Below, in pieces: positions 39,430 to 50,692 of a stretch of 64,000 nucleotides of DNA. The translations under genes were made by a program, and so were the position numbers. The stretch is from Nematopogon swammerdamellus. Taxonomy: Eukaryota; Arthropoda; Insecta; Lepidoptera; Adelidae. The notes beneath the pieces were generated by a model, which saw only the letters and a list, made by a program, of their open reading frames with translations, made no database searches and was not told where the DNA came from. The stretch spans positions 7,285,395-7,349,394 of the forward strand of contig OX336345.1 of the NCBI GenBank assembly GCA_946902875.1, given 5' to 3'. Position 1 is the stretch's first letter. Every line of letters starts with the position of its first letter.

Positions 39430-40340
39430 CCATTCATTTATATCGTTTGTGTCATATCAATTTAAGTATTTTAAATACACAAGCAGGTAAAATATGTAAT
39501 TGATTCCAATGCAGAGAAAAATACGAACGCGTACGACCGCTCGTCTAACCACGACTCAGTCATAATGAAATTAAATCCGAAAAAATCGCCACCTCACGCC
39601 ACAACCGCACTCCACATCTGCGGTCGGCCGCTCAGTAGCCAACTTTCATTTCCAGCCAGAGCGACCAAACAATTAAACAAACGCTAGAAGTACGACTTCA
39701 AACAAATTAATTCAGAAGGCCCCAGTGCACAAACTACCGACCGCTCGTAGAACAGCGTCGTCTGTGCCAAAACAGCAAAAATGACAATATTTACGCCACT
39801 TAAGAGCGAATAAAGCCCTAGACGATCCGCGATGAATAGAATTCAGTTAAATTTATCTTGGTAACAATTTTAATTCTTACACTGAACAACTAGATTGACT
39901 GCTAGAAATCTCTCAAAGTTATACGTCCACTTATGCAGTAATTATTTTCCATTCACACTTACTTCTTTGGTAATTTGTTAAATCTATATGATTTGTGGTA
40001 ACCTATTATTGTCTGGAGTTTATAAGTTAATATAATATCATTATTATTATATTAAAATTAGTAATAGAGCTGTTTGTTGTTCCAATTAAAATATAATTCA
40101 AAAATTGATTTTAAAAATTATATTCTATTCTAGTAACCGGTGGCCCGTTTCAACACCTCCGGTTAAGTCTACCGCAACTGTTATTCGTCAGTATCTACTA
40201 GACAGGCTAGGCCAGTTCAGACTCAAAAAAATGTTAAGTGTTAAAGGACGGGGGCGTGCCCTAATTTGCATTCCACTGGGTGCCCAGGCGCCGCCAACGT
40301 CCGCCCCCTTATTTCGGACACTTCTAAAATGTTTGAGTTA
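39430..40340. other. Gene-free stretch
   Basis: AT-rich with a CpG-rich part near 39585-39640 that contains GGTCGGCCGCTCAGTAGCCA. CTCAGT resembles an insect initiator, but no downstream first exon was found. Confidence 0.35.
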
Positions 40341-40344
40341 GAAC

Positions 40345-40604
40345 CATTGGGTTTTTGAGAACCCATCTAAATCGTTTCTTTGTCGCACCGCTAGGAGCTG
40401 TCTTCCTGCGAGTGTGTTTCCCGAATCCTTTAACCTGGATGTCTTCAAACGTCGTATTAACGGGCTAGACAGCCTAGCCACAGTCCGCAATCTGCTGGCA
40501 TTGCACCTAACTGAGCGTGGTTTCGCGAGGAGTGGTGATTTTGTCTCTGTCGACTGATCGTTAGTCTCTCGGCACAGCCGCTCATGTTGGTTTACATAAA
40601 AAAA
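40345..40604 (+). mobile_element. LINE-A 3' end with intact terminus
   Basis: CTGCGAGTGTGTTTCCCGAA and GATGTCTTCAAACGTCGTAT are the decayed ORF2 end. CACCTAACTGAGCGTGGTTT follows, and the terminus is GGCACAGCCGCTCATGTTGG TTTACATAAAAAAA. It is collinear with 13289-13530. Confidence 0.8.
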
Positions 40605-40858
40605 GTCTATCCACTGTCGGTTAAAGTGACATTTCTCATACATTTGACAGGAGCTAACCGGCAACTATATTAGTAGGCGGAGGTGGTAAAAACGGCCATT
40701 AGTCTTAACCAAGTATCTAACTAATCACAGAGCAGCGATCGGCAGCCGTTTTTCCTCAGCGATTTCTTACTTGTGTAACAGATTTTGATATGTTTTATGA
40801 TCTTTGAAAAAGCATTCGCCCAAAATATACGTTAACTTAGTATGAACACAGGTATTTC

Positions 40859-41134
40859 TTAAAATACTTTTGTATAATTCTCAAAATTAAATGAATGAAA
40901 CAATCTATGAAGCGCACGCGGATCGTCTGGGGTATCATCGAACTGTATAGGTCCTTCGACATCAACCCGTTGAATATCCTTTTCTATTATTTGAACGGAA
41001 CAATTCAACAATGACAAATCAAATGATTTTATATCAAATGACGCGTATCCACGAGGGCTACAAGATGGTGAGTTTTTGAGAAAATCGCAAAAATCGCTTA
41101 AAATAGCCCTTTTTAGGAGGTTTAAAAAGGGCAC
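40859..41134 (-). other. Open frame of unknown nature
   Basis: 91 codons: MPFLNLLKRAILSDFCDFLK, CSPRGYASFDIKSFDLSLLN, then IQRVDVEGPIQFDDTPDDPR and ALHRLFHSFNFENYTKVF. The central part has coding-like residues. I see no start-site context, and the upstream sequence is AT-rich. It could be a TE ORF end or an exon. Confidence 0.3.
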
Positions 41135-41458
41135 TTTTAAACATATTTCTAAATATATATTTTAAACTTTTCTATTTTTATATTGTAGATTGACTGGGGA
41201 TTTTTTTTTATTGTTTAAAAAAAGTGAAAAATTAGGGAGTTAAGTATAATTTTTTTTTATTTTCCGTTACGCGAATTACGAGTCGTCTCTATCTTGCAGT
41301 GTGACTAATTAAAACGGTTTTCGTGTATGCATATATACTTGCACATATATATACTTGCATATACTTGCATATATGCATATATACATAATACTTGAAAATG
41401 AAGAATTTTAATTTAATTTTTTGTGAATTTTTGACAATTTTTGTTTATTTTGATAGGT

Positions 41459-41773
41459 CTCGAAGAGATCTTCATTTTGGATGACAGCTGTCAAAATTAA
41501 AACGGGTATATCTCGGAAACTACCGATCCTAGACTACTCGTGTGCCGGACAAATGATTGATCTCGTTGAGATCTTCATTTCGGATGACAGCTGTCAAAAT
41601 TAAAACGGCTATATCTCGGAAACTACCGATCCTAGACTACTCGTGTGCAGGACAAATGATAGATTACGTCGAGATCTTCATTTCGGATGACAACTATCAA
41701 AATTAAAACCGTGTCCAGCCATGTCTCGGATCGTGTCCGTGTGCTGGGACAACTGATAGTGATTCCACTTTAA
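41459..41773 (+). repeat. 103-bp tandem repeat, about three units
   Basis: GAGATCTTCATTT recurs at 41465, 41568 and 41671. Each unit has GATGACAGCTGTCAAAATTA, a TATATCTCGGAAACTACC block and CCTAGACTACTCGTGTG. The third unit is changed in its second half. The inner palindrome GACAGCTGTC recurs in the first two units. Confidence 0.85.
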
Positions 41774-41779
41774 GAACAG

Positions 41780-42320
41780 CTGCACTGCAGGAGTGCGAAG
41801 TGATTCCTATCCCCAGCTTTTTTGTGTTGATATATTACTTTTAATATTCATAATAGGCGTACGTACGTAGGCGTAAGTCATCGGAAGAGTACCCACATCG
41901 TCTGTCCTTACAGGACTATTTTTAGGATATTTTTAGTTGTTTGTACTCTATATGATTTTAATTCTAGTTTTAATTTCAATATTGATTTTAAGAATAATTG
42001 TAATTGTATTATTATTTTTTATTTTTTGGTAGAATATATTTTTTCTGCATTAGAAACAATTTTGTCATCACAAGCGTCCTCCCTCTCTCTGCCTTCCTAT
42101 CTCGACGAGCTCAAATAGAACAACACAAATCGGTCGACTTGCCACATAGAATGAAAACTTTTGTATGTGTAAGTAAATCGATTATTGGTTCTTTTCATTC
42201 CACTTTTTTTTTTAAATACTCCGGAGGTCCGTCTACGGTTACGCAATTGAAAGCCAGGTGCACGCACGTCAGTTCTCCGTTTTGGTCGCTTTGTATAAAA
42301 ACTTGATAAGGATTAAGTTT
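41780..42320. other. Gene-free stretch
   Basis: The 100-codon frame at 42004-42306 has no recognised domain. AT-rich DNA. Confidence 0.4.
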
Positions 42321-42322
42321 TT

Positions 42323-42359
42323 AACCCCCGACGAAAAAAACGGAGGGGTGTTATAAGTT

Positions 42360-42402
<43 letters not shown>

Positions 42403-42816
42403 TGTCTGTGGCATCGTAGCTCCCAAACGGATGGACCGATTTGGATGCGGTTTTTTTTATTAGGAAGCCTGTTTAATCGGGATGGTTCTTAGCTATGTTT
42501 GTAATCAAGTAATTAAGTAATTAAGTAATAAAAAAAATTATTATCTTCAAAAGTGGACCGATTTGCATGCGGTTTTTTTTAAAAAGCTTGAAATAAAAGT
42601 TAAATTACAAATTTAAAAAACCCCCGACTCTTAAAAAGTCAAAAATAATTCCCGTTTACTTACTTAAAGGAGTCGGGGGACCGCTAAGTAAATTAAATAT
42701 AAAGACTCAAAAGTTGCGCGGGAATTTACTTAGCGGTCTACCGACTCCTTTAAGTAAGTAAACGGGAATTATTTTTGACTTTTTAAGAGTCGGGGGTTTT
42801 TTAAATTTGTAATTTA
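42323..42816 (+). mobile_element. Microsatellite element I ending in a fold-back
   Basis: The left end is AACCCCCGACGAAAAAAACG then GAGGGGTGTTATAAGTTTGA, a (GT)n run at 42364-42402, CTCCCAAACGGATGGACCGA, and GAAATAAAAGTTAAATTACA. The right end is a palindrome (42601-42816) with CCCCCGACTC in its arms. The copy at 11459 matches the body but lacks the palindrome. Confidence 0.75.
42601..42816. repeat. Near-perfect palindrome, 94-bp arms
   Basis: Bases 42601-42694 pair with 42723-42816, with only three consecutive mismatches (42677-42679 against 42738-42740) and a 28-base loop. The arms carry CCCGTTTACTTACTTAAAGG and AGTCGGGGG. Confidence 0.9.
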
Positions 42817-42819
42817 ATG

Positions 42820-43784
42820 TGCATAAGTAATATACCGGGTCATGTCATGAGTAAAATTAGAAATTGGTTAACAATGTAAGTCCATCAAGATTAGAGCTCT
42901 TAGAGAAATTCATATTTTTTGTATGAATGATATTACTTAAGTCACGTTGGAACTATTATTGTAGTTCTTCGGCTTGAATTAATTTATTATATAAAACATT
43001 GAATGGCAAGAATATATGAAAAAGTTCCCTATGACAAAACTAAGATAAAGTTTTGTACGCGTTGCTGAACTCCCGTTTCTGGACCAGAAATGGATTTATT
43101 GCGTGTTAATCACTGTTTCTTTTAAAACAGAGGATTTAAATAAAAGTCATAATTAAATTTAAAAAATATATAATCGTCTGTATTCATTATAAAATTTGAA
43201 AAAAAAAGAAATTTATCAATGCTCTAAAATGTCTAATACGAAATAAAGAAATCTGCTTTTTTTTACATTACGATTTAAGTAATATTCTGGTTCGTGGTCA
43301 GGCAGGATTATAAGGAACCTTAAATTTGAGCTGTTAAAATTATAGAGTTTTTGTCGTTAGCAAGTCCTATCCCCAAACTGAACATTTTATTGATGTGCAA
43401 ACTGTCAAAATATAGATTCATTGAACAATCTCATACAACGGGTCTATAGAAACCTCAAGTAGGCGTGTTTTGATTTATATCCTTCGACCAACAAATCGCG
43501 ATTCTCCATGAATCGCGATCCCCAAACGCTCACCGTGTTTATAAAATACAATTATTTTTGAAAGGAAGAAATACAATACGCTTGAGGAATTGCTTTTGTG
43601 TAAAATGAACTATGAGCAAAAGTAATTATTGTAAAATAAATTGAAACCAAAATAAATATTTTTTAAGGACAGTGTATTAAATATTAAATATCATGGAGAG
43701 ACATGAACTTATTTTTAGAGGGTCAAATATCTTAAGTAAGAAGAAATCTAAATGCTTATCTGAAGGGATATCGTTAAATGTTGA
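42820..43784. other. Gene-free AT-rich stretch
   Basis: No repeat or coding signal is recognised. Confidence 0.45.
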
Positions 43785-44335
43785 GTGCGCTAGTCCGATT
43801 CGCACTTGGCCGGTTTTATGGTTCCGTACCTTAAAAGGAAAAACGGAACCATTATAAGATCACTCCGGTGTCCGTCCGTCTGTCATAGAAGTTTTTCTCG
43901 AAAACTAAGTAAAGTAGAAACTTAAAATTTGACATAATGATAGGTCTTTATGACGGACGCGCACATATATCGCTCGTCAAAAACTAGAAAAACTATTATT
44001 TTACATTAATATGGGGAGCCAATTTCATATCTGTAAAAAAAAGTGTATACCTACTAACATATCGCATGGGATATCATTTGAAAGAGCTAACTGTGAGAAT
44101 TCTAAAAATATTTTTATAATTTTAGGTTAATTGGTCTTAATGTGCAAAAAATGACCGTCTCCCCCCTTTCTGTTCTCCTAGGTTTCTAAAGCTAAAATAT
44201 TTATAGGGTTAGCTAGCAGATAAGGAAAACTGCAGGTTTATTCGACAATGTAATATTTTCGGGTAAAAATCGTAATTTTGTTTTAGTACGGAACCAGAAT
44301 TTGTTCGAGCCTGACTCGCTCTTGACCGCTTTTTT
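43785..44335 (-). repeat. MF-related element with both ends
   Basis: The left end CGCACTTGGCCGGTTTTATG with GGTTCCGTACCTTAAAAGGA is the MF start in reverse. TCCGTCCGTCTG is a short array. The body has TTTCTCGAAAACTAAGTAAA and GGGAGCCAATTTCATATC. The right end is GTACGGAACCAGAATTTGTT and CGAGCCTGACTCGCTCTTGA. Both ends carry the GAGTC/GACTC motif, so the copy appears nearly complete. Confidence 0.65.
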
Positions 44336-44339
44336 TATA

Positions 44340-44875
44340 TGTATTAGAAATTTTGCATACACTGTTGAGTATTCCAAGGTTCTACAGATATATTTCACAC
44401 TTACAATACACATTCACACACCCTCACACCATCTCTTACATTACGCATGACGCACACACCCTCAAATACATTACACACATACACGCGCTCTCACAATGGA
44501 CACACACCATAGAAAACCACAACTACACGCCCTCTGCCATCAGGTAAATTTGTGGGAGACATTTGGAGTAAAGAAATAACACAAATAGTGGGATTGACAT
44601 AAAAAGCTGACGTTAATGCGGCCCGGTGTTTGCGCGGTCCCATTGTGCCGTGTGGGTTGAAATGGGCTCATACCCTAGAAATTAAAATTCGTGGACGAGG
44701 CATTGTTTCATCTTGTCGATCGGGTGAATGAAAGAACAATGTAAAAAGACGGAATCAATTACTTTATTGAGAAAAAATATGTTCAAAATGTTTTGTACGT
44801 TTGGAACTGGGAATGGGAAATTATTATAATTAAAAACAAATAAAAATCAAGAAGTGTTTATTCATCAGGTATAAT
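44340..44875. other. Stretch with a CA-rich part
   Basis: 44395-44510 is rich in imperfect CACACA. The 64-codon frame over it comes only from the repeat. The rest is unique. Confidence 0.45.
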
Positions 44876-44878
44876 GAA

Positions 44879-45238
44879 GTCAGTCAGTCAGTCAGCGTGT
44901 AAGCGTCCACTGCTGGACATACGCCTCTCCAATTTTCCTCCAGTCCTCCCGGCCTTCAGCGGTACGGAACCACTGCTTTCCGCCGACGTACTTGATGTCG
45001 GTCTTCCCACACTCCGTTTTTCACGGCCGCCAGTGTAGGACACGGTTACTCCAACGGTCGTCGTCTCTTCGGCTGACGTGCCCAGCCCATTGCCACTTGA
45101 GCTTAGCCACCCGGTATCCGATATCGACTACTTTGGTGCGTCGGCGGATTGCCTCGTTACGCACCATATCACGTAGCGTTATTCCCAGCATGGCTCGCTC
45201 CATTGCTCGTTGGGCAACTTTCAACCTTTGGACAACAC
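44879..45238 (-). pseudogene. RTE-type LINE ORF2 C-terminus
   Basis: The minus strand has the C-terminal part of an RTE-clade ORF2: AMERAMLGITLRDMVRNEAI, RRRTKVVDIGYRVAKLKWQW then AGHVSRRDDDRWSNRVLHWR. After a shift it continues with YVGGKQWFRTAEGREDWRKI and GEAYVQQWTLTR. The frame is broken near 45020. The endonuclease and RT are missing, so it is 5'-truncated. The 3' end is the CTGACTGACTGA motif at 44879-44892, as at 6178. Confidence 0.85.
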
Positions 45239-45239
45239 C

Positions 45240-45640
45240 GCTTATACCTAAAGATGCACCTATGTATGTATGTATGTATCGAAAAATTTTATGAACATTT
45301 GAACTTGCCCTTAGGGTGTTTCATATGAACATAATTAAGACACTCTAAAACGAAATACTTACGTATTATTAACAAATGTCATGTCATTTTTAGCCTGGCT
45401 GCTGCTAGCCGCTGCGCCTCTCAGCCGTACCGGCCGGAGACAACTCTCCTTTTTCAACCAATGGTCGTAAGAAATGCATTCCCTAAAACGCTTCTGACTT
45501 GTTGAGAACGAGCGAGTTTTTGGATGAGTGAGTTGCTTTTTCCCGATACATATGTTGACCCTGAAAAGTGCCGAGCACACTCGCCGCATTCGCAAGCCGA
45601 AAAATTTCTAAATCACAAATACATATATTATATCTCTGTC
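45240..45640. other. Gene-free stretch
   Basis: A (GTAT)-like run lies at 45262-45280. A minus frame at 45359-45595 covers a GC-rich spot (CTGGCTGCTGCTAGCCGCTG) but has no known domain. Confidence 0.4.
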
Positions 45641-45695
45641 ATACTAAGTATGTTTGTTACATACTTAGTATGAGTTACCAAGTCTTGGTAACTCC
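45641..45695. repeat. Two adjoining hairpins
   Basis: CATACTAAGTATGT/ACATACTTAGTATG (45641-45673) is followed directly by AGTTACCAAG/CTTGGTAACT (45674-45694). Both are perfect stems. Confidence 0.75.
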
Positions 45696-45729
45696 CGAAT
45701 TTAATTTTTTATTTATATATACTTAGTAA

Positions 45730-46078
45730 ATAACATGGGTAGCTTTGCCGAAGGACCAATGTTTCAGTCGATAGAGCCAAAATCGCGAAACCACGCTTAG
45801 AGAGGCGCCATGTCAGCAGATAATAATAGGTAGTCCGCAACTACCTATTATTAATTCGACATTTGAAGACACCTACGAGTATGTTAAATGATTCAGGAAA
45901 CACACACGCTGGATGACAGTTCCATGCCCTAGCGGTGCGACACGGTCCTCGAAGGCACAACATCCACAGCAAAAGCGTCTCTCTTCGACGGGTGTGGCGG
46001 AGATAAGACGGGCGACAGTCTAGTTCCTCAGAACAGCGCCCGTGATAGTTCCTGTAAAACAGACTAAGCGAACTTCCG
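45730..46078 (-). pseudogene. LINE-A 3' end with extended ORF2 part
   Basis: On the minus strand the ORF2 piece runs from LFYRNYHGRCSEELDCRPSY through RAWNCHPACVFPESFN and VFKCRINN. Then come the CTGACATGGCGCCTCTCTAA block and GCGTGGTTTCGCGATTTTGG, with the end AGCTACCCATGTT at 45732. It reaches further into ORF2 than the other LINE-A copies, and HGRCSEEL shows that LINE-A belongs to the same CR1/L2-like group as LINE-B. Confidence 0.75.
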
Positions 46079-46079
46079 T

Positions 46080-46600
46080 CTGCTGCGAATGGGATGCATG
46101 CGACCAAATATTCGTAACAAAGTACAATGTATGCAATGATGTTTCTATATATTCATTTCCGTGGCTTCTGCTCACAGGAAAGCTCGACGCATGTCGTATG
46201 GTGGTAGATGATACAATTCTGTATGAGATATCGCGTGTTATAGAGAGTATCTACATGAAGTAGCAGCCTAGTTAGTATGTGTTATACTTTTCTAAGCTGC
46301 AATAGTTAGGCTTATTGTAAACTGAAATTTCTTCCAGTCAACCTGGTAGACAACAATATCCCAGAATTGTTAGTAAATAAGGTCTTCGCTGTATTACTCT
46401 TGACTGGAGCAATAGATGGCGCATTACAGAACAAATAAATTTCACAAAAAAAAAGGAATTGATATTATTTCACTAAAATAATCACATACATAGGTATCTG
46501 AACCACGATAAGATCTTTGGATTTAGTCACATGAAATTGCAACCATCACGTGGGACTCGCTCGTCTATGGACAAGTTATGTGGGGATGTAGGTAATGTGG
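46080..46600. other. Gene-free stretch
   Basis: TTTCTTCCAGTCAACCTGGT AGAC near 46328-46351 recurs at 20798-20822, just before a SINE family 2 copy. Nothing else is recognised. Confidence 0.4.
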
Positions 46601-46639
46601 CAAATTTGGATTTTTTTGGTAATATCGATAGTTTTATTT

Positions 46640-46862
46640 TATTGAAAACGCAACATGTGGCACCGAGCCATCCATAAGTTTTCAAAAGACGTCCATGGAC
46701 AATCTGTCGCATCCGGGGCTTGTCATCCGGTGGGGTCACCTCGCAGTCACCCACCAGTCGCACGGCTCGGCCAAAGGCTCGGCGCTGGATTGAGCCCAGA
46801 GTCGCAAGCTTGCATTTGGTTGAGCCATCCAACAAATGCGAGCGATAATAACAAATATTTTC
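46640..46862 (-). pseudogene. LINE-B copy with internal deletion
   Basis: The minus frame reads CKLATLGSIQRRAFGRAVRL VG, which resembles the LDSIQRRAFRLVG segment that lies upstream in CR1/L2-type ORF2. It then jumps directly to the 3' UTR-side block (GGATGCGACAGATTGTCCAT, CATGTTGCGTTTTC). The usual HGECSEEL to FKRGV part is missing, so the copy is internally deleted as well as 5'-truncated. Confidence 0.6.
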
Positions 46863-46864
46863 CA

Positions 46865-48265
46865 CACCTTATTCCGTGGTGCTGTCTGTCATATTTTACT
46901 GAATTAATGTACGTACATTTATATGTAGCAGGTACCATTAATTACTTTATTTTGACTATGTTTTTAAGATCTGATAGGAGTTCTTCACAAGAAACTGCTT
47001 TCCACCATTCAAAGAGCGTCCAAATAAAATCCAGAAATTGTAGTAACTTAAGAAATCTATACTAAACTAAAATAATACGAATTCGTCGATATATTTAATC
47101 TAACATGGTGTTCGCATCTCTATCACAGAGCTTTAATTCACTACTCTGCCATCACACAATAGGGAGCTGCAGATTATTAAAAGTACCCAGCAAAGGACAA
47201 AACCGAACTTATCCTAACGTAAACTTACAACAACACATACGCTGTTTGTGTTGCGCACTCATAATACACTGTTGTTGGAATAATATAAAAAAAAAAATAA
47301 TGTGACAATGAGATCAAAATTTTAAATTGCATCAGTTTTAAACTGTTTGACGCGTATTTTTGAAACCTCTTTAGGGTAAACAAAATATAAAGAGAAATGC
47401 AATCGCAAACTATTATTGAATTAATATCAGGATTGGGGGGAGTGTTTGGGGCTATTTTTAAGGTTCCGATAAATATAATAGCAAAATTGGTAACTTTTCT
47501 GGCTCTAAGTGTTGCTGTTAGGTAGATTTACAAAATGGATATAATATATTTTTTATTACATAATGGTTTTTTTTTGGATAAAAGGTCAATTAGCGTTTAT
47601 TGTTAAATATTATATTATCCGAAATCCCAAATACCATCTTGATATTTTTTTAATTATTATTTTAACATCAGCAGTCATGCAAAAGTTTTCAAGTTACTGA
47701 TAACATTTTTCCATCATTTTCGCCATCCGTATGTAGTGTAAATAGTATTTGAAAAGCAGTAAAACTTCTGAAAATGATCAAAAACGCGAACAATGAATTA
47801 ACTCAGAAACATACGCAATCCTTCATTTTGTTCTTTCAGATTTTTTTATATTTTTATTAACACTATGAAATTAATGAACCCGTCGCGTAGCCATCCACCA
47901 TAAGGGTTCAGCCAAACAATAACTATCAAAATAATAGCACAGCACGACATAAACCGAGCTAAGTCATCTTCGCCCACATCTAACATATGGGCATCGATAC
48001 TAGTAATACATCTGTAAGGTTGGGCTTTAATATTACAATTTTTTATATTTAAAAAACATTTCAAAACATTATAGTTTTCACACTTGTCACACAGGACTTT
48101 ACTCCCGTGAGTTGTTTTTTTTTTCAGTTTGTACGTTTGTTTCTGTCTGCGTCTCGTTTGTTTCTTCATGACCTTTTAAAGGTTGCACAGATTTCAACTA
48201 AATTGTATGTAATATGTATACAGAATTACAGACCCAATCTTGAACTATGCAACATATAATTATCT
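46865..48265. other. Gene-free AT-rich stretch
   Basis: One minus frame (47846-48169, 107 codons) is listed separately. Apart from it no gene or repeat is recognised. Confidence 0.4.
47846..48169 (-). other. Open frame with Cys pairs and hydrophobic end
   Basis: 107 codons. A basic start (KKQTRRRQKQTYKLKKK) is followed by VLCDKCENYNVLKCFLNIKN and RCITSIDAHMLDVGEDDLAR, then a hydrophobic run CCAIILIVIVWL. The Cys pattern (C-x2-C, C, C) and the membrane-like end could suit a small membrane protein, but I recognise no family. The length alone can arise by chance in 64 kb. Confidence 0.25.
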
Positions 48266-48267
48266 AT

Positions 48268-48414
48268 GGCAGCAAATAATGCGTGGCAAGGTTTAGAAAG
48301 AGACCATCCTGTTGTAGAGCGTCGTCCCTGTCGCACGAACACGCACGTCTCTGTGCGACAGGAACGGTGCTCGGTTTGTTTCTTTCTAAAGCTCGACACG
48401 CATCATTTGCTACC
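48268..48414. mobile_element. MITE-like imperfect palindrome
   Basis: AGCAAATAATGCGTG and TTTAGAAAGAGAC at the left pair with TTTCTTTCTAAA and CACGCATCATTTGCT at the right. The centre is CCTGTCGCAC/GTGCGACAGG around CACGCACG. About 146 bp with no coding frame. Confidence 0.65.
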
Positions 48415-48445
48415 GGGAACTGTACAATGTTTGGTGTAAAGTTTA

Positions 48446-48492
48446 CCCCTTTTGAGAGAATGTTTACAGTGTAAACATTCTCTCATTAGGGG
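48446..48492. repeat. Hairpin
   Basis: GAGAGAATGTTTAC, AGT, GTAAACATTCTCTC, with outer CCCC/GGGG pairing. It lies 32 bases after the MITE-like palindrome. Confidence 0.7.
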
Positions 48493-48499
48493 CAAAATA

Positions 48500-49415
48500 T
48501 TTTATTATGTGTGTGGCACGAATGTGAGTATGGAGTTTATCTAATGGTTGGTTACAGCAATAAGCCCGTGATGCCAACCCATAACACATTAGTGAACTTG
48601 GTGGCACGCCATTGCTCAATATCCAACACAAACTGTTTTTTTTTTTTGTACAAAATACACCAACCAACATCATACTGTTGGGCAAGCTCGATTTTAACGC
48701 GTGCGAAGCCGCAGGCTTAAGCTAGTCACAAACTAAAGCGTTTCATAGCGGAACATTGGCCAGGTGTTGTTCCATTATTAGGAACTATAGTAATTAAAGA
48801 CTTCCCGAGGTCTATTAGCATTTTATTGTTATAATTCTAAAGGAACTAATAGATAACATTTTCAAAATGCGTTTGTCAGCGCCTACCAATTTGCTTCGCT
48901 GTTCATTCGGAATGGTGTGAAAGGGATAATTTATTAGGTTATAATTTATGATACGTAAACGTGTTCATTTTCGCTGTTTTGTGTAGATATGAGCAAATTT
49001 GTATTTCTCCTTCTGTTTAATTTCCTTTCCAGTTTTGTATAAATTAATTAATTTTGGATATATATACGGTTCACGGTGTTGTCCTTTGATTTTGCGTCAC
49101 TATAAAACCGTAAGTCTAAAATTAATTGAACAGTGGCGGTGAAAAACATTCATGTATGAAATTATTTTAGAAGTCCGAAAATAAACCGGTATGGGTCTAC
49201 GCATTCCATATAAGTAGTAAATGTTTGACCGCTCCAATAAAATTGTTTGTCCAAATTATCTATGCATATTTTAGAATATTTTCTATCTTTTTTGCTCATT
49301 TTTGACTGTTTTCACGTTCATAAAATGTATATACCTGGGCCTAAGCCTACCGGCCTTATTAATTCTTATATTCGGATAAAACACAGCTGTGTTGTAAAAA
49401 ATAAAAGTTGTTTAA
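48500..49415. other. Gene-free stretch
   Basis: A possible very worn SINE family 1 tail (GTGATGCCAACCCATAACAC and GTGAACTTGGTGGCACGCCA) lies on the minus strand near 48560-48615. Nothing else is recognised. Confidence 0.4.
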
Positions 49416-49422
49416 AAGCCGA

Positions 49423-50146
49423 CTATGAAAAACTAAGGTAATAACAAGGAAAGTTTATTGAACATGCTGTATTCGGGCTTCCGGTCTTTTCGAATCTTTC
49501 AACACGCCCGACTACAGCATTTTTAATCAAGTTTCCTTTATATTTCCTTAGTTTTTGGGCGTTGGAACTTATAAAAAAAAAATTATTCAATTCGTTTTAG
49601 TCCCAAACCATTAAATGGGATACACCATTTAAGTCGCCCTTTCAAGCTCTTAAAAACGATACCCCACTAAATGTGGTTTCAATATATGGTGTCCCAAAAC
49701 TCAACGTTAAGCGGGAACCAGGGAGTAGGCCAGTTTATGACTAGCCAGGGAAAAATAAGAAAAAATAACCTGAGTTATTTATTCAACGTTTTTCAAAAAA
49801 TGCTCATATAAAAAACAAATGATTCCGATTTTTTTTCTTACTTTTCCCTGGGTAGTCATAAACTGCCCTACTCCCTGGTTCCCGCTTGACGTTGAGTTTT
49901 GGGACACGTTTTGTATATGTAATTTTTTTTAAAAGTTTGACAATATAACGCCTAGCGCCCGTCATTTTGAAATTTTGATAAAATCCACGCGGACACGCGA
50001 ACTATCGAGACGAATCCAACAATTTCTCATAATAACATATTTAAATAAAGTTTAGGCTTTGTGTGGGAACAAACTAACACACATTCATACAAACATACGC
50101 TTACAATATAATAATCCCCCTTTTGGCTTCGTCGTAGTCGGGTGAA
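49423..50146. mobile_element. Fold-back element N, copy 2
   Basis: The left end GCCGACTATGAAAAACTAAG forms a diverged palindrome (49423-49560) with arms of about 60 bp. The body block GAGCTCTTAAAAACGATACC (reads CAAGCTCTTAAAAACGATAC) matches copy 1. The right end is CCCTTTTGGCTTCGTCGTAG TCGGGTG. A separate TIR element lies inside at 49690-49906. Confidence 0.6.
49690..49906. mobile_element. TIR MITE nested in element N
   Basis: The ends TGTCCCAAAACTCAACG and CGTTGAGTTTTGGGACA are inverted, and pairing continues through GGGAACCAGGGAGTAGG and CCAGTTTATGACTAGCCAGG for about 77 bp. 217 bp in total with no coding frame. The arms differ at a number of sites, so the insertion is not recent. Confidence 0.75.
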
Positions 50147-50465
50147 AATCAATCTAATAGATTGTTCGCTAGCATAAATTCCAAGGCAAAACGATAGCTT
50201 AAACATTTTGTTGGGGCGAAGATAAGAATTTGTATTGTCTACTGTCAGATATTTCTTAAAAGCCACTTAATTCTTTAATGATCTTGCAACTAATAAACTG
50301 CTTACTCATCTCACAGCCATTTGTTTGTGTTGAGAAAATATTTTTGCATTGACGATAATTTTTCAAATTTAAAACGAACTTTTACCTCCAATTTATTATT
50401 CCAACAAAGCGCGCTTTGTATTATTTACAGTCAATTCTAAAATCGAAAATTGGGTGTTTGTGTCT
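49910..50465. other. Gene-free stretch
   Basis: AT-rich. The first part (to 50146) is the body and right end of fold-back element N. The rest is unique. Confidence 0.4.
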
Positions 50466-50471
50466 ATAGTA

Positions 50472-50643
50472 AGGATGTAAGATGGCCGCATAGCAGCCTC
50501 GCTTGTGTTCTCTAGTCCAGTATAGCCAGCAATCCAGGGATATCTCCGGTATGACACCTACCTTCTCGGAGGTGATATTGGCTGGTCGGAGCATGTGCTT
50601 TGGTCCCTCCGACTCAGCCATTCATACCGGATTACATAAAAAA
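50472..50643 (+). mobile_element. SINE family 2, 5'-truncated
   Basis: GGATGTAAGATGGCCGCATA, GCCTCGCTTGTGTTCTCTAG, TCCAGTATAGCCAGCAATCC, GGAGGTGATATTGGCTGGTC and CATACCGGATTACATAAAAA. It is the cleanest copy of the 3' two thirds. Confidence 0.85.
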
Positions 50644-50692
50644 TAAGCTTGTTTACATTGCCATTGTTCGATCGCTAAGAGGTACGGAATTA

